Source of the DNA: Ktedonobacterales bacterium
GTDB lineage: Bacteria; Chloroflexota; Ktedonobacteria; Ktedonobacterales; DATBGS01
DNA length: 49,187 bases
Direction of reading: 5' to 3'
Assembly: GCA_036557285.1 (NCBI GenBank)
Contig: DATBHW010000025.1
Location: forward strand, 1 to 49,187
Of this stretch, positions 35,967 to 45,321 are shown in pieces; the stretch's first letter is position 1; every line of letters starts with the position of its first letter. Both the position numbers and the translations under genes were made by a program. The notes beneath the pieces were generated by a model that was not told the origin of the DNA, searched no databases, and was given only the letters and a program-made list of their open reading frames with translations.

Positions 35967-36056
35967 CACCACATATCACTTCTCGAAATTTTAAAACCCT
36001 CTGTTTAAGCGGCCTCATACCTTGCATACAGCATTAGGTATCCCCCTGTTTTGTCG

Positions 36057-36068
36057 AAATTCGAATTT
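36057..36068. promoter_or_regulatory. 12-bp palindrome at the tniQ start
   Basis: AAATTCGAATTT is perfectly self-complementary and ends two bases before the tniQ ATG; possible operator. The gap 35967-36070 has no clear Shine-Dalgarno sequence. Confidence 0.35.
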
Positions 36069-36070
36069 AA

Positions 36071-36967
36071 ATGCCAGGCCGTTATTTTCCCAATTTTTCT
36101 TTTCAATGGGTTGCCGAAGGAGAAAAGCATCAAGTAATGCAAGCAGTGTCACTCGGTGACTCAGCTTGGACCGCTACCTTTCCTCATCGTGTGACTCCCC
36201 TTTATGATGAATGGTTCGCTGGGCTGTTACTGCGCTGTGATGAAGTTAATCATTGGCCAAGTGGAACCACTTTGACCATGCTCAGACAGGCCAGTAGTCC
36301 AACGAAACTCATCCAACTCCCCAATCTCAGTGTGCCCACTCAATATCAAATTGAGTGCATGGCAGTGTGGCTGGCTTTGCCGGTACAAACCGTGCGTGAT
36401 ACCACCTATCTCCAGGAACTGACCAAGCTCTATGGTGTGCTCCATCCGGTTCCGAAGGATTTATGGCCTTCTCTCACCTTTCGCATCTGCCCCGAATGCT
36501 TGAGAAAAAATCGCCTCCTCAAACGAACCCTGGCGTTGCCCCATGTGTGGTGTTGTCCCTGGCATGAAGTCACATTATTGACCCGCTGTCAATGTGGATC
36601 CCCTTTACGCCTCTTCAATCAACAAGCACTGCCATTTACCTGTCACGTCTGCAGGCGAGACTGGGCTGATCTTCCCACGGTTTCTCCTACCCCTGAGCGA
36701 ATTGCGATCACACGCCAACTCTTATCTTGCTACGAGAAGTTCCTTATTTGGGGCAATCCGGCGATGGTGGAGCAAGCCTTTTACGCTATTGTCCAAACCT
36801 GGGCAAACGAAATCAAACCCGGCTGGCGGCTGCCACCAGAATGGTTTCTTTGGGAGAACCGCCCGAGGCCAAGCCCTGCGTCATCAAATGGCGTTCCTTC
36901 ACTTAGCCGCCTCGTATTCAACTTGATCAAATACCACCTCTACTTTGATCCGCGAGTCGTCTTCTGA
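36071..36967 (+). CDS. tniQ: TniQ-family transposition protein (short form)
   Basis: 298 residues. The N-terminal TniQ signature is present: WTATFPHRVTPLYDEWFAGL, then LLRCDEVNHWPSGTT. A zinc cluster follows: Cys140, Cys143, Cys161/162, His165, Cys173, Cys175, Cys191 and Cys194 (CPEC, CPWH, CQCG, CHVC). Short TniQ proteins bridge a target-selecting module and TnsC. It ends soon after the zinc region and lacks the extra C-terminal domain of the 40909 paralogue. It stands first in the transposition cluster, with lower-GC codons than the flanking chromosome. Confidence 0.85.
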   Translation: MPGRYFPNFSFQWVAEGEKHQVMQAVSLGDSAWTATFPHRVTPLYDEWFAGLLLRCDEVNHWPSGTTLTMLRQASSPTKLIQLPNLSVPTQYQIECMAVWLALPVQTVRDTTYLQELTKLYGVLHPVPKDLWPSLTFRICPECLRKNRLLKRTLALPHVWCCPWHEVTLLTRCQCGSPLRLFNQQALPFTCHVCRRDWADLPTVSPTPERIAITRQLLSCYEKFLIWGNPAMVEQAFYAIVQTWANEIKPGWRLPPEWFLWENRPRPSPASSNGVPSLSRLVFNLIKYHLYFDPRVVF

Positions 36968-37060
36968 GGCAAGGACAAGTGGGGATAATCGAAATATGCA
37001 AGCAGATTTTACTCAATAGTTGTGAGGAGGATTTTTTTGTTGACAGCCCGAAGTTAATGC

Positions 37061-37136
37061 TTGCAACCTTTGAAAAGATATGCTATCCTGCTGGCAACCG
37101 AATGGTAGGAACGTTGTAGAAGCTGAAGTACAACGT
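37061..37136 (+). promoter_or_regulatory. Promoter and inverted repeat before tnsAB
   Basis: TTGCAA (37061-37066), 17-bp spacer, TATCCT (37084-37089). An 8-bp inverted repeat ACGTTGTA/TACAACGT (37111-37118, 37129-37136) lies just downstream, in the likely leader. No gene is seen in the 309-bp gap. Confidence 0.45.
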
Positions 37137-37276
37137 CCTCTACCAGCAAGTACCTCCCTGTATTACCCCTTTGTAGTGCTGAACTCATTCGTCAACTGTT
37201 GCTCGCCTCTTGACTTATGGAACCCTTTTGCGCCTCCTTGGTTTAATTTGAGATTCGTTCTATAAATGGAGGCCTT

Positions 37277-39928
37277 ATGGTTAAAACAGCTTCCAGTCCA
37301 ACCAACACACGACGCGGAACCCCTGGAGTCGACATCTTCAAACTTCCCGGAGCTTCTTATTCGGGCTATTTCAACAGTTATAAGACAGGGGATAAACAGC
37401 TTATTCGTATGCCGTACGCCTCAACACTAGAATTTAAACTCGGCTTGCTATATATGGAATATCATCCCCATGTTGTTCGCTTCCAACGAGGTGATATCAG
37501 TCCCGAGTTCGCCCATGCTCATCGCCATGCAACCCCTCTTTCTGTATCATTACCCTATCGGATTAATTATCCCTTTGAAGGGAAATCCCACGAGTACTGG
37601 CCAGATTACATCGGTATCTTGTCTGACGGCGGCCTTCTCATCGCCGAAGCAGGACTCACCAAGGAAAAATTAAAGGGGCAGGCGCTGGCGAAAGCCGATG
37701 CAGCACGCCGAGTTGCTCAATTGAAGGGTGGGGAGTATTGGATTGCCACGGAGCAGCACCTTTCTGATCGCCGCTTCAAAAACTTGCTGTTTCTTCACCG
37801 TTGCCGGGACGCTTTTGGAACCTTCGATGAAATTGCTGCTGCGCTTCGTGCTGACTGGCCTTGGGGAGAGGAACGCTGTGTTCGAGAGATCATCGAGCAT
37901 TGGGGGAGCAGGTGGTCTGATGACGAAGTAGAAGCTGCCGTGTGGAAAATCGTTGGAGACGCTGCTGCTGCTGGGAAGCTTGTTGTTGATCTGAGTGAGG
38001 TCTTATTAGATTTAGACACGCCGCTCAACTTGTTGGACCCGGAGGCTCCACCGATCCTCCCCGATCCTCTTCCCGATTCGCTTGAGGGGATGCTCGCAGC
38101 TGAGCAGTCTCCTTCAGAAGAGCTGGCAGATGATGAGGAAGCCGAAGCCACTGTGCTTTCCGACGATGGGCTGATTCCTGGTCCAGCCTATGATCCCGAA
38201 GAGCTTGATAAGGAAAGTCGCGAAACGTTCAATCGCAATCGTGACGCTGTAATGGCTGTCCTTTCTGGGCAGGGAGTGCGCCAGGTAGCTGAGGCGAACG
38301 GCATGGTCCATTCTGCTTTGCTCTACCTCATCAAGCGGGTCAATGAATATGGTCAAATTGCTCTGGTGCCTTACGGGGTCTATCATCGTGATCCAGCGCT
38401 GCGCCCAGCATTTCAGGAGAAGATTCGCAAGCTCTACAAGAGTCGCATGCGCCCGACTGTCAGGGCGGTAGAAAGAGACCCTGAACTGAGGGCGCTAGCC
38501 GAAGAGTTGACTAAACTTGAAGGCAAGTTGGTGAAGCCTCCAACGTATCGGCAAGTTTGGTGGTTTATCAGACGCATCGAGAACGAGCGCGATATCGTGG
38601 AGGCGCGATCAGGCTTGAAACACCCCCCCAAGCCGCGCATGTCGCCTACCTCCTTTGTTCGCTCGATTACCGCCCCAGGACTTATCTGTCAAACTGATGA
38701 GCATGACCTGGACATCTTGGTGGTGACCCGGGATGGAACGGTCGTCACCCACCGTGTTCATGGTGCTGTGCTGATCTGTGTCAAAACAGCAGCCATCCTG
38801 GCGGCAGTTCTCTCCCTCGATAGCCTGAAAGAAGAAGACTACATGCGTCTGATCAAGCAGGCAATTGAGCGAAAAGACAAGCTGGTGCGGCTGTATGAAT
38901 GCAAAAATTCCTGGCCCTGTCATGGAAAACCAGCCCTGGTTTTCCATGATCGTGGGAATATCTTCACCTCGGAGCGGGCGCAGCAAGTTTTGGTTGAACG
39001 GTTCCATATTACGACAGAGCGTGCGCCTGCGTTTTGTCCACAGGCAAAAGGAACAGTAGAAGCATTGTTTGTGTGGGTCATGGAGGAAGTGACGCATCGC
39101 TTACCTGGCACGACGAAAGCCAATCCACGAGACCGCGGAGCCTATCCGAGCGCCCAAGAGGCTGCGAAAGCAGGCATTACGCTTGATGTTCTGGAAATGT
39201 ATTTCATTCGAGCTATCACCGATAGATACATGCTCAAGTGGAACGACCTCCGAAATCAGACACCTCAGAATTTGTGGAACGATGCGGTGCGCCAGTATGG
39301 CATCCCCAAATGGTTGGGGTCTCAAGATGATCTCAAACTGATGCTCATGAAAGCCCACAACCGCAAGAATCCAGCAACAGGGCGCTATGCCATCCAGGAT
39401 GACCGCATTTCGTTCTTGGGACGCTGGTATGTCAGCCCAGGAGTGCTCAATCAGTTACGTGGCAAAGAGATCGACATTTACTATGACCGAAACGACATCT
39501 CGGTTATCTATCTCTTTTTAGAGGGTCTGCATGTGGGTGAGGCATATTGTGCTGAGTTCATGGGCCAAAGAGTCAGTCTGTGGGAGGCAAATGCTATACG
39601 TCGAGCCTCTGCGCCCCTGAAGAAAGCAGCTGAGGCCGAAAGTCTCGCAAATCACCAGGAGATTTTGGTGAAGGCCCGGTCTGGAAAACGCCACCAATAC
39701 GAGGAATCGATCCGCATGGAAAGGCAACGCTTGCTCGATTTGCGGGATGGAGAAATCCATACAGATCAGGTGAATGCTACAGTGCGCGCGCTCAGACAGC
39801 ATCAGCATCTCCAAAGTCAGGAGGAATCACCAGCGCCGGTATCAGGCGGTTTCACTTTCGAAGAGGATGAAAAAGACCAGCCAGCACGCCCGCTGGCCAT
39901 TCGCCCACGGAGGAAACCTAATGGGTAA
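37277..39928 (+). CDS. tnsAB: TnsA-TnsB fusion transposase
   Basis: 883 residues. Residues ~40-165 are TnsA-like: TLEFKLGLLY (Glu52), YWPDYIGILSDGG (Asp110), then LIAEAGLTKE where TnsA has an xVK motif; here the Lys position is Gly126. An acidic linker (~265-300) leads to HTH regions and the TnsB DDE core: Asp474 (CQTDEHDLDI), Asp558 (VFHDRGNIF) and Glu595 (KGTVEALF), then the beta-barrel and a basic C-tail that would contact TnsC. TnsB joins the 3' ends; TnsA normally cuts the 5' ends. GGAGG before the ATG. The stop overlaps tnsC. Confidence 0.9.
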   Translation: MVKTASSPTNTRRGTPGVDIFKLPGASYSGYFNSYKTGDKQLIRMPYASTLEFKLGLLYMEYHPHVVRFQRGDISPEFAHAHRHATPLSVSLPYRINYPFEGKSHEYWPDYIGILSDGGLLIAEAGLTKEKLKGQALAKADAARRVAQLKGGEYWIATEQHLSDRRFKNLLFLHRCRDAFGTFDEIAAALRADWPWGEERCVREIIEHWGSRWSDDEVEAAVWKIVGDAAAAGKLVVDLSEVLLDLDTPLNLLDPEAPPILPDPLPDSLEGMLAAEQSPSEELADDEEAEATVLSDDGLIPGPAYDPEELDKESRETFNRNRDAVMAVLSGQGVRQVAEANGMVHSALLYLIKRVNEYGQIALVPYGVYHRDPALRPAFQEKIRKLYKSRMRPTVRAVERDPELRALAEELTKLEGKLVKPPTYRQVWWFIRRIENERDIVEARSGLKHPPKPRMSPTSFVRSITAPGLICQTDEHDLDILVVTRDGTVVTHRVHGAVLICVKTAAILAAVLSLDSLKEEDYMRLIKQAIERKDKLVRLYECKNSWPCHGKPALVFHDRGNIFTSERAQQVLVERFHITTERAPAFCPQAKGTVEALFVWVMEEVTHRLPGTTKANPRDRGAYPSAQEAAKAGITLDVLEMYFIRAITDRYMLKWNDLRNQTPQNLWNDAVRQYGIPKWLGSQDDLKLMLMKAHNRKNPATGRYAIQDDRISFLGRWYVSPGVLNQLRGKEIDIYYDRNDISVIYLFLEGLHVGEAYCAEFMGQRVSLWEANAIRRASAPLKKAAEAESLANHQEILVKARSGKRHQYEESIRMERQRLLDLRDGEIHTDQVNATVRALRQHQHLQSQEESPAPVSGGFTFEEDEKDQPARPLAIRPRRKPNG

Positions 39929-40919
39929 TGAGTCTTCTCATCTGCCACCAGGTCGCTCATTCATAGAACGTACCGACTTTATCGACACTCCTTTTGAGCA
40001 ACGCTTTCAGTGGCTTTTGCGTCTGGGATGGAAACAGCGAACGTGGCACGTGATTGGCGCGGTCCCCCGAAGCGGGAAGTCGTTTGGTATTGATGATCTA
40101 CTTGAGCGCAGCGGAGCCAGCAAAGAAGCCACAGGACGAACCTATTTGCCCCTCCTGGTGATTCGTTCTCCGAAGAATCGGACGACAGAACGAGCCTTAT
40201 GTGTTGCTTTGGCTGGCGCCTTTGGGGTGATCCCGAAAATGACAGCGGATACGCTTCACTCATGGTTGGTAGCAGAATGTGTTCGTGCCCAGGTGGAGTG
40301 CATTATCATTGATGATGCTCAAGATCTGTCGGTAGCTCACTTGCGCTATCTGAAAGAACTCACTGATGATTTGGCCGCGCTTCCACATCGTCGCCAGGTC
40401 GGACTCTGCCTGGTTTCTGCCACGTACGGCGAGGCGTTTCCCCTCCAGAAAGAACTAAACCAAACCGGCACGCTCTGGGCACAGTTTCGGGAGCGATTGG
40501 ATAGAGAGCGACCATACTGTCGAGTCCCAGGGCATACGGAAGCAGAAGTACATGACATTCTGGGGGCCTATGAAGAGTTGTACCGCGATCAATTTCCCGA
40601 CTTGCACCTGCGTAAGTGGACCAAATCTATCTATACATGCCTGACAGACCCGGCTCTAGATCCTCGATCAAGCAGGCGTGTCGTTATGTATCATCTCTCG
40701 ACATTTGTGAGGCTTTCCTTAAAGAGGGCGGCTGAAGCTAGGTTGACCAATGTGGATAAATCCATCATGGAAACGGTAGCCAACCTGATGACATTAAGAC
40801 GCGATGAAGTGATCGATATCGATGAGGTACCGCTCGAGGATGAGGAGTTACCTGGTAATGAAGTAACTGACATTGATGGATTGCCACCTGAGGATGAAGA
40901 GCCACCTGGTGAGGAATAG
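39921..40919 (+). CDS. tnsC: TnsC-type AAA+ transposition regulator
   Basis: 332 residues. Walker A GAVPRSGKS (46-54), Walker B CIIIDDAQDL (127-136), sensor-type GLCLVSATYGEAF and a helical C-terminal part. It assembles on target DNA and activates TnsB; contacts TniQ/TnsD. The acidic tail contains repeats of IDEVPLEDEELPG type. ATG 39921 (GGAGG seven bases upstream) lies inside the tnsAB end, so the genes are coupled. Confidence 0.9.
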   Translation: MGNESSHLPPGRSFIERTDFIDTPFEQRFQWLLRLGWKQRTWHVIGAVPRSGKSFGIDDLLERSGASKEATGRTYLPLLVIRSPKNRTTERALCVALAGAFGVIPKMTADTLHSWLVAECVRAQVECIIIDDAQDLSVAHLRYLKELTDDLAALPHRRQVGLCLVSATYGEAFPLQKELNQTGTLWAQFRERLDRERPYCRVPGHTEAEVHDILGAYEELYRDQFPDLHLRKWTKSIYTCLTDPALDPRSSRRVVMYHLSTFVRLSLKRAAEARLTNVDKSIMETVANLMTLRRDEVIDIDEVPLEDEELPGNEVTDIDGLPPEDEEPPGEE

Positions 40920-42285
40920 ACCAGTGGATTCCATAGGGATACATGACCCCCACTGGCGCACAACCTTTCCTGATCGTGTCCTCCCTCAGGAAGGAGAGTG
41001 GCTGCTCGGTCTCTTGCTACGTTGTGATGAAGCCAATGGGTGGTTCAGCGGAACGACGGCGTTATACATCGCACGGTTCGCTACAGGGCCCCAAACACTG
41101 AGCAGATCAGCGCTCTTTGTGATGGGCTCGATTTTTGAGCTTCCATTGCTTGCTGAGAGGCTGGTTGTCACTCCCAAGGAGATTTTCGCTACTACTTTCA
41201 CCGCGCCACTCCAGCGCCTCTATGCCCCTGCTTCTCCCAATGTAGCCCAGATTGGGCCATCCCCACCGTTTCGTGTCTGCCCAAAGTGCCTGGCCCAGAA
41301 TAAACTCCTCCCCCTTTCTCTCGCCTTGCCCGCTATTCAAAACTGCCCTACGCATCACCTGGTCTTGCAAACCGTATGCTGTTGTGGCGTCCCGCTCCGT
41401 CCATTCTCTAGGCATATCAAACCGTTTACCTGTGAGAAGTGTGGCCTGTATTGGTCCAATTTGCCCCAATTGCCTGCTGAACCAGCTGCCCTCAAAATCG
41501 AAGCCAAGTTGTACTCCCTCTATGGGTTCTTTTTGACAAAGGGAACACCAGAGATCATTGCATATGCGCTTCGTCTGATTCGTACCTCGGAAGCAAAGAA
41601 CACAAAGCGAGAAACCACGGAGCCTGGAGGCAGCTCCCTCTTCAAGAATTCGTACTATTCTGGAACCGTCTCACTGGCATTTCTGGTGACCAATCTGGTT
41701 GGCCAGGGAATCACGATGGAAGATATTGCGTGGCCTGCCCGCCCTTTCTCAAAGGAAGAACGGTACTGTCTCAATCGCGCCTGTCCCTTGTTTAGTGTCG
41801 TGGATGCAGGTAATGTGCATCGCTATGGTCACCGCGATGGGGTGCAAGAGTGGTATTGCAACATGTGTGGCAGCCGGTTCATCGGCGACCATCTCTGTAT
41901 GTCCTTTGACGTGGGGTGTCACGGCCAAGGAAACGATGATGTTTATCTTTCGTCTAGCGCCATTGAGCGCGCCCAGAAGCGCCTGGCACGGTGGAAACAA
42001 AAGCTTGAGGCTACCTGCGAAGCCATGCTGGTACGTGGAGAACCCATTGCAGTCGAAAATGCCTTTGCACACGCGGGGATTCCAGGAACAGCGAATCTGC
42101 GAGCAACCCGCCTGGGGTTAGTGCGCCTGGTGGCCGAGTATGCTGCAAGACAGGAACAAGCACTACCTCCAGAAGGACGAGAACGGTGGGTGGTGCGTAC
42201 ACATATGCACCGACGAAAGAAGCTTCTCGCAAAGCAGAAAACAGAGGGTGCTGGTAGTGGTCCTGACTCGCAGGAAACTGCCTGA
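40909..42285 (+). CDS. tnsD: TnsD-like (long TniQ) target-selection protein
   Basis: About 458 residues; GTG 40909 (overlapping tnsC) or GTG 40924 are the likely starts. N-terminal TniQ signature WRTTFPDRVLPQEGEWLLGL and zinc cluster CPKC, CPTHH, CCCG, CEKC match the 36071 protein. A second Cys/His module follows (YCLNRACPLFSV ... YCNMCGSRF), then a helical basic C-terminus. TnsD proteins bind a fixed attachment site; here the neighbouring tRNA-Pro is the natural candidate, by inference. Confidence 0.85.
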   Translation: MRNRPVDSIGIHDPHWRTTFPDRVLPQEGEWLLGLLLRCDEANGWFSGTTALYIARFATGPQTLSRSALFVMGSIFELPLLAERLVVTPKEIFATTFTAPLQRLYAPASPNVAQIGPSPPFRVCPKCLAQNKLLPLSLALPAIQNCPTHHLVLQTVCCCGVPLRPFSRHIKPFTCEKCGLYWSNLPQLPAEPAALKIEAKLYSLYGFFLTKGTPEIIAYALRLIRTSEAKNTKRETTEPGGSSLFKNSYYSGTVSLAFLVTNLVGQGITMEDIAWPARPFSKEERYCLNRACPLFSVVDAGNVHRYGHRDGVQEWYCNMCGSRFIGDHLCMSFDVGCHGQGNDDVYLSSSAIERAQKRLARWKQKLEATCEAMLVRGEPIAVENAFAHAGIPGTANLRATRLGLVRLVAEYAARQEQALPPEGRERWVVRTHMHRRKKLLAKQKTEGAGSGPDSQETA

Positions 42286-42318
42286 GCGCTTCCAGATTTG
42301 CATACTCTGGCAGCGATG

Positions 42319-42606
42319 TTAGATGTAATCTCCATCTGTCTCGTTTGCTAGAGGGTTTCGATGCTGCTCCTGGCTGCTCCGAAAAACCCATTGTTCGGGA
42401 GGAGTGGTCAGTCGTTTCCGTGAGGTCTTGAGCGCTTTGGCAAGCTTGTCGATGGTCGCATAGTGGGCATTCGCCCCGCGTTCGAGACGACTAATCGTGG
42501 CAATTCCCACGCCAGAGCGCGCCGCCAATTCTTCCTGGGAAAGTGTCGCACGTTTTCGCATTGCCGCCAATCCGGGTACTGGCACGCCCCTGGTGTCCTC
42601 TGCCAC
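42319..42606 (-). CDS. XRE-family HTH regulator
   Basis: 95 residues from GTG 42606; the frame is open to 42651. The HTH domain reads MRKRATLSQEELAARSGVG, ATISRLERG, preceded by RGVPVPGLAA. A C-terminal tail lacks known motifs. It is a paralogue of the 43336 protein, which shares the RGVPVP leader. Converges with tnsD. Confidence 0.8.
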   Translation of the reverse strand: MAEDTRGVPVPGLAAMRKRATLSQEELAARSGVGIATISRLERGANAHYATIDKLAKALKTSRKRLTTPPEQWVFRSSQEQHRNPLANETDGDYI

Positions 42607-42651
42607 GCTGTTGTGTGCATTCCTCCTGTCTGGTTGCACACAACATAGCAC

Positions 42652-43335
42652 ACCTTATTAATAGTAGATTGCTTATTTTAATCAATACTTTATCTTTACC
42701 TAATCATCAAGTAATCACTATATGATTTATTGTATGGAGTCTGGCTTTTAATGCACTGGCTTCTTTCCAGACTTATAATGAGAAGATTTGCAACAATATC
42801 GAAGTTTGTAGTACATTGAGAGGTAAAGACGTAGCCTTCGGCCTGTGCTGCGGGACCATGCGCGTGAAAATGCAGGGAGCGGGCGCGATTTCCACCTGCA
42901 TCAAAACGCTCTTCCCAGTCAGGTCTGCTTCGTTCGTTTAAGCGTTTCTGCCAGGAGATCCCCGGCTTTCCCTGTTCGGTGCTGTTCCGGCATCTGGCTA
43001 CAGCTCCTTTACATACAGGCGTCTACGAGAGACAAGCACCACCGAAGCTGTCGTGAACACCATGTGTCAATGGCATTGGTTTCTACTTCTTCAGATAAGA
43101 TGATTGACCTTACGGTTGCCCAATATCATATGGTCTTCCTCTGCGGCACCTTCTCATTGCGCAAACGATTGCCTCCTCCGGCTTGTCTCTCTCTGCTCTG
43201 ACAGCTCTCAAACAGCGTCAAAACTGGTGAATAGGTGAGCACTCAGTAGGAAATTAATGATGCAAACGAGGAAACAACCCAAGAACGTCTGTGTTATCGT
43301 GAAAGAAAAGCGTGTAAGGGAGCAGACACACCAAC
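42652..43335. other. 684-bp gap without a recognised gene
   Basis: AT-rich at the start (TTATTTTAATCAATAC), then ordinary composition. Contains a weak IR AGTCTGG/CCAGACT (42743 and 42770 region). Frames here are short or lack RBS and family similarity. It may hold a decayed transposon end or promoters for the two divergent XRE genes. Confidence 0.5.
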
Positions 43336-43593
43336 GTGGGAGGCAACACCAGAGGAGTGCCAGTGCCATCTTTAGCACTCTTCCGAAAACGAGCAGCCCT
43401 CTCTCAGGGAGAGTTGGCGGCGCGCGCAGGTGTGGGGAGGGCTACGATTAGCCGACTTGAGCGGGGCGGAAGCGCAAGCTTTGAGACCATTGAGCGGCTC
43501 GCAAAGGCGTTGAGGAAAGAACGCACCCAGTTGACCCAAAAACCACGTCTGGCGACCAGTAGGAAACACTCCAGAGCGATCTCACAAGGCTGA
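43336..43593 (+). CDS. XRE-family HTH regulator, paralogue
   Basis: 85 residues from GTG 43336. FRKRAALSQGELAARAGVG and ATISRLERGGSASF form the HTH; a basic tail follows (RKERTQLTQKPR). Preceded by RGVPVPSLAL as in the 42319 protein. The two diverge from one gap, so they may control each other. It lies just before a ParB-like gene. Confidence 0.8.
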   Translation: MGGNTRGVPVPSLALFRKRAALSQGELAARAGVGRATISRLERGGSASFETIERLAKALRKERTQLTQKPRLATSRKHSRAISQG

Positions 43594-43728
43594 GAGTTCT
43601 GGAATGCCCTCCTTGAGAATGCTTGAATCTCCTGGTTCGAGCAGCATCCTTCTGCTCTCGAATGAATATGGGAGACACCAGATTCGAGCTTCATGAGAAC
43701 TCCGGTGTTGTTGATGAAGGAGATTTGC

Positions 43729-45183
43729 ATGGCGACAGCCCTCACCATTGGGACAGTGCCTTTGGAGGAGATTCACGACCTGCGCTGGCCGACGGATCGC
43801 CATCTCGTGCAGTCGTTTCGGAAGACGCTGCAGCATAGCGGGCACTTTGCCCCCATGCATTTGAATCGTGTCTGGCAACCAGAGGTTTCCTGGCGCTATG
43901 AGGTCATTGATGGGTTCCACCGCTACGAGGCGGCCAAAGCCGAAGGGGTGGCTTCGCTGCTCTGCCAGGTCGTGGAAATCGAGGCCCAGCAGGCGCGCTA
44001 TGCCCGCATTCAAGCCTGCGTGGGTAAGCCCGCAGAGGTCACGCGAGAGCGGGCCTTGCGCGAACTGCGGTTGGCTTTTATCAGCGATATGCGCGGCGTC
44101 ATTGGCAGTCCAGCGCTCCTCTATGAACCCATTCTGAGCGAAGAGGGACAGGTGCAGGCGCGGCTGCGCGCTCTGCCACTGCCTGAGGAGCCGCTGGCCG
44201 CCCTGGAGGCGCTGACCGACCATCTGCTGGCGACGCAGCAAGACGTGCTTCCATCCTTCCTCCCGTCTGGGGTACAAGGAGGGGGTCGCACGCCCTTTGG
44301 GCAGCGCACTGGTTGGGAACAGCATCTCACGGACTGGCTTGCTGACCTGGGCGAGCGCTTCGGCTATGATTCCAGCTGGCTCCTCCAAGAGCTGCATCTG
44401 CATGTTCTCCAGGAACAGGGGCTGGGCCAGGGCTGGGCCACCCGCGAGCGCGATGCCTTCCAGCGTCAGGGAGGCTACGCCTTTCATGCCCTCTGGCTCT
44501 GGAACGTGCCTGATGTGGAACTGCGCGCCTGGCTGCGTCGGCAGATCCAGGCGCATCCCGAGCAGAGCGAGTGGCTGTGGAAAGCGCTCATGCTTTTAGG
44601 GTTCACCACGGCCCCGCAGCCTGGCAATCCGTTCCAAACGCTGCCCAAAAGCGCTCTGCTGGCCTTGTTCAATCGCCATCCTAGTCCCCGCGACCTGTAT
44701 CTGGCGCTGCGGGATCGGCAGGCCGGGCCGCCGCGCGACTCAGCCTCAGCGCCGCCTCCTCCACCAGCTGCACCGCCTCCTCCACCTGCCGCCCCAGTCC
44801 GTGAAGTGCCCGCCTCCGCTCCTCAAGAGCTGCCGCTTGTTGTTCCTGATAAGCCGGAACAGGTGTCCAGTGTCTTTACTGTCGTCTCGCCAACCTTTGG
44901 GCAGCCCCCACCTCGGCCTACTGCTCCGGTAATGCCCCCGGCTGCGCCGCCAGCCAAGCCGCCCGCCCCACGGAGTGCCGCAGTCCCACCGCGAGCGCCT
45001 CAACAGCCGGATCCTACCGCGGCCTATCAGCCGGTGCATAACGCCTGTGTTGCCTTGCTGCAAGCCATCGAGCAGCTCAACGCGCAGTATGGGCGAGCAT
45101 GGATGCAGTGGGAGCAGGCCCAGGCTGATTTGGCCCACCTGCGCGCCATTCTTGCGCCAGGTGATGAGAGCTCCAACCAGTGA
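43729..45183 (+). CDS. ParB/Srx-like N-terminal domain protein with proline-rich region
   Basis: 484 residues. N-terminal ParB-like fold: GTVPLEEIHDLRWP, HFAPMHLNRV and the core YEVIDGFHRYEAAKAEG (ParB GxxR-type region). A helical middle follows, then a long Pro/Ala stretch (nt 44735-45010, APPPPPAAPPPPPAAP) and a C-terminal helix with LNAQYGRAWMQWEQAQADL. Known relatives are plasmid partition CTPases or nucleases; here no ParA is present, so the role is open. ATG 43729 has AAGGAG six bases upstream. Higher GC than the Tn genes. Confidence 0.65.
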   Translation: MATALTIGTVPLEEIHDLRWPTDRHLVQSFRKTLQHSGHFAPMHLNRVWQPEVSWRYEVIDGFHRYEAAKAEGVASLLCQVVEIEAQQARYARIQACVGKPAEVTRERALRELRLAFISDMRGVIGSPALLYEPILSEEGQVQARLRALPLPEEPLAALEALTDHLLATQQDVLPSFLPSGVQGGGRTPFGQRTGWEQHLTDWLADLGERFGYDSSWLLQELHLHVLQEQGLGQGWATRERDAFQRQGGYAFHALWLWNVPDVELRAWLRRQIQAHPEQSEWLWKALMLLGFTTAPQPGNPFQTLPKSALLALFNRHPSPRDLYLALRDRQAGPPRDSASAPPPPPAAPPPPPAAPVREVPASAPQELPLVVPDKPEQVSSVFTVVSPTFGQPPPRPTAPVMPPAAPPAKPPAPRSAAVPPRAPQQPDPTAAYQPVHNACVALLQAIEQLNAQYGRAWMQWEQAQADLAHLRAILAPGDESSNQ

Positions 45184-45235
45184 AACGGCACTAGGCGGCG
45201 GAGACGCCTGTGTGCCAGATGATGGTATGAGGAGT

Positions 45236-45268
45236 GGACGTGGGTCGTCCCAAGTATGGGTCCCATAC
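45236..45268. promoter_or_regulatory. Two adjacent inverted repeats before abiEi
   Basis: GGACG/CGTCC (45236-45250, loop TGGGT) and GTATGGGTCCCATAC (45254-45268). AbiEi-type antitoxins repress their own promoters through inverted repeats, so these are plausible operators. Confidence 0.5.
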
Positions 45269-45321
45269 CGATGTGACGAATACGCTATAGATAACCAGGA
45301 AATGTGGAGGAATTGTCACCA

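Noticed and set aside
42845-43201. 118-codon plus frame between the XRE genes
   Set aside because: Irregular composition, no RBS and no domain; could be decayed DNA but cannot be supported.
44735-45010. Repetitive CCTCC/GCCGCC stretch considered as a DNA repeat array
   Set aside because: It encodes the proline-alanine segment of the ParB-like protein in frame.
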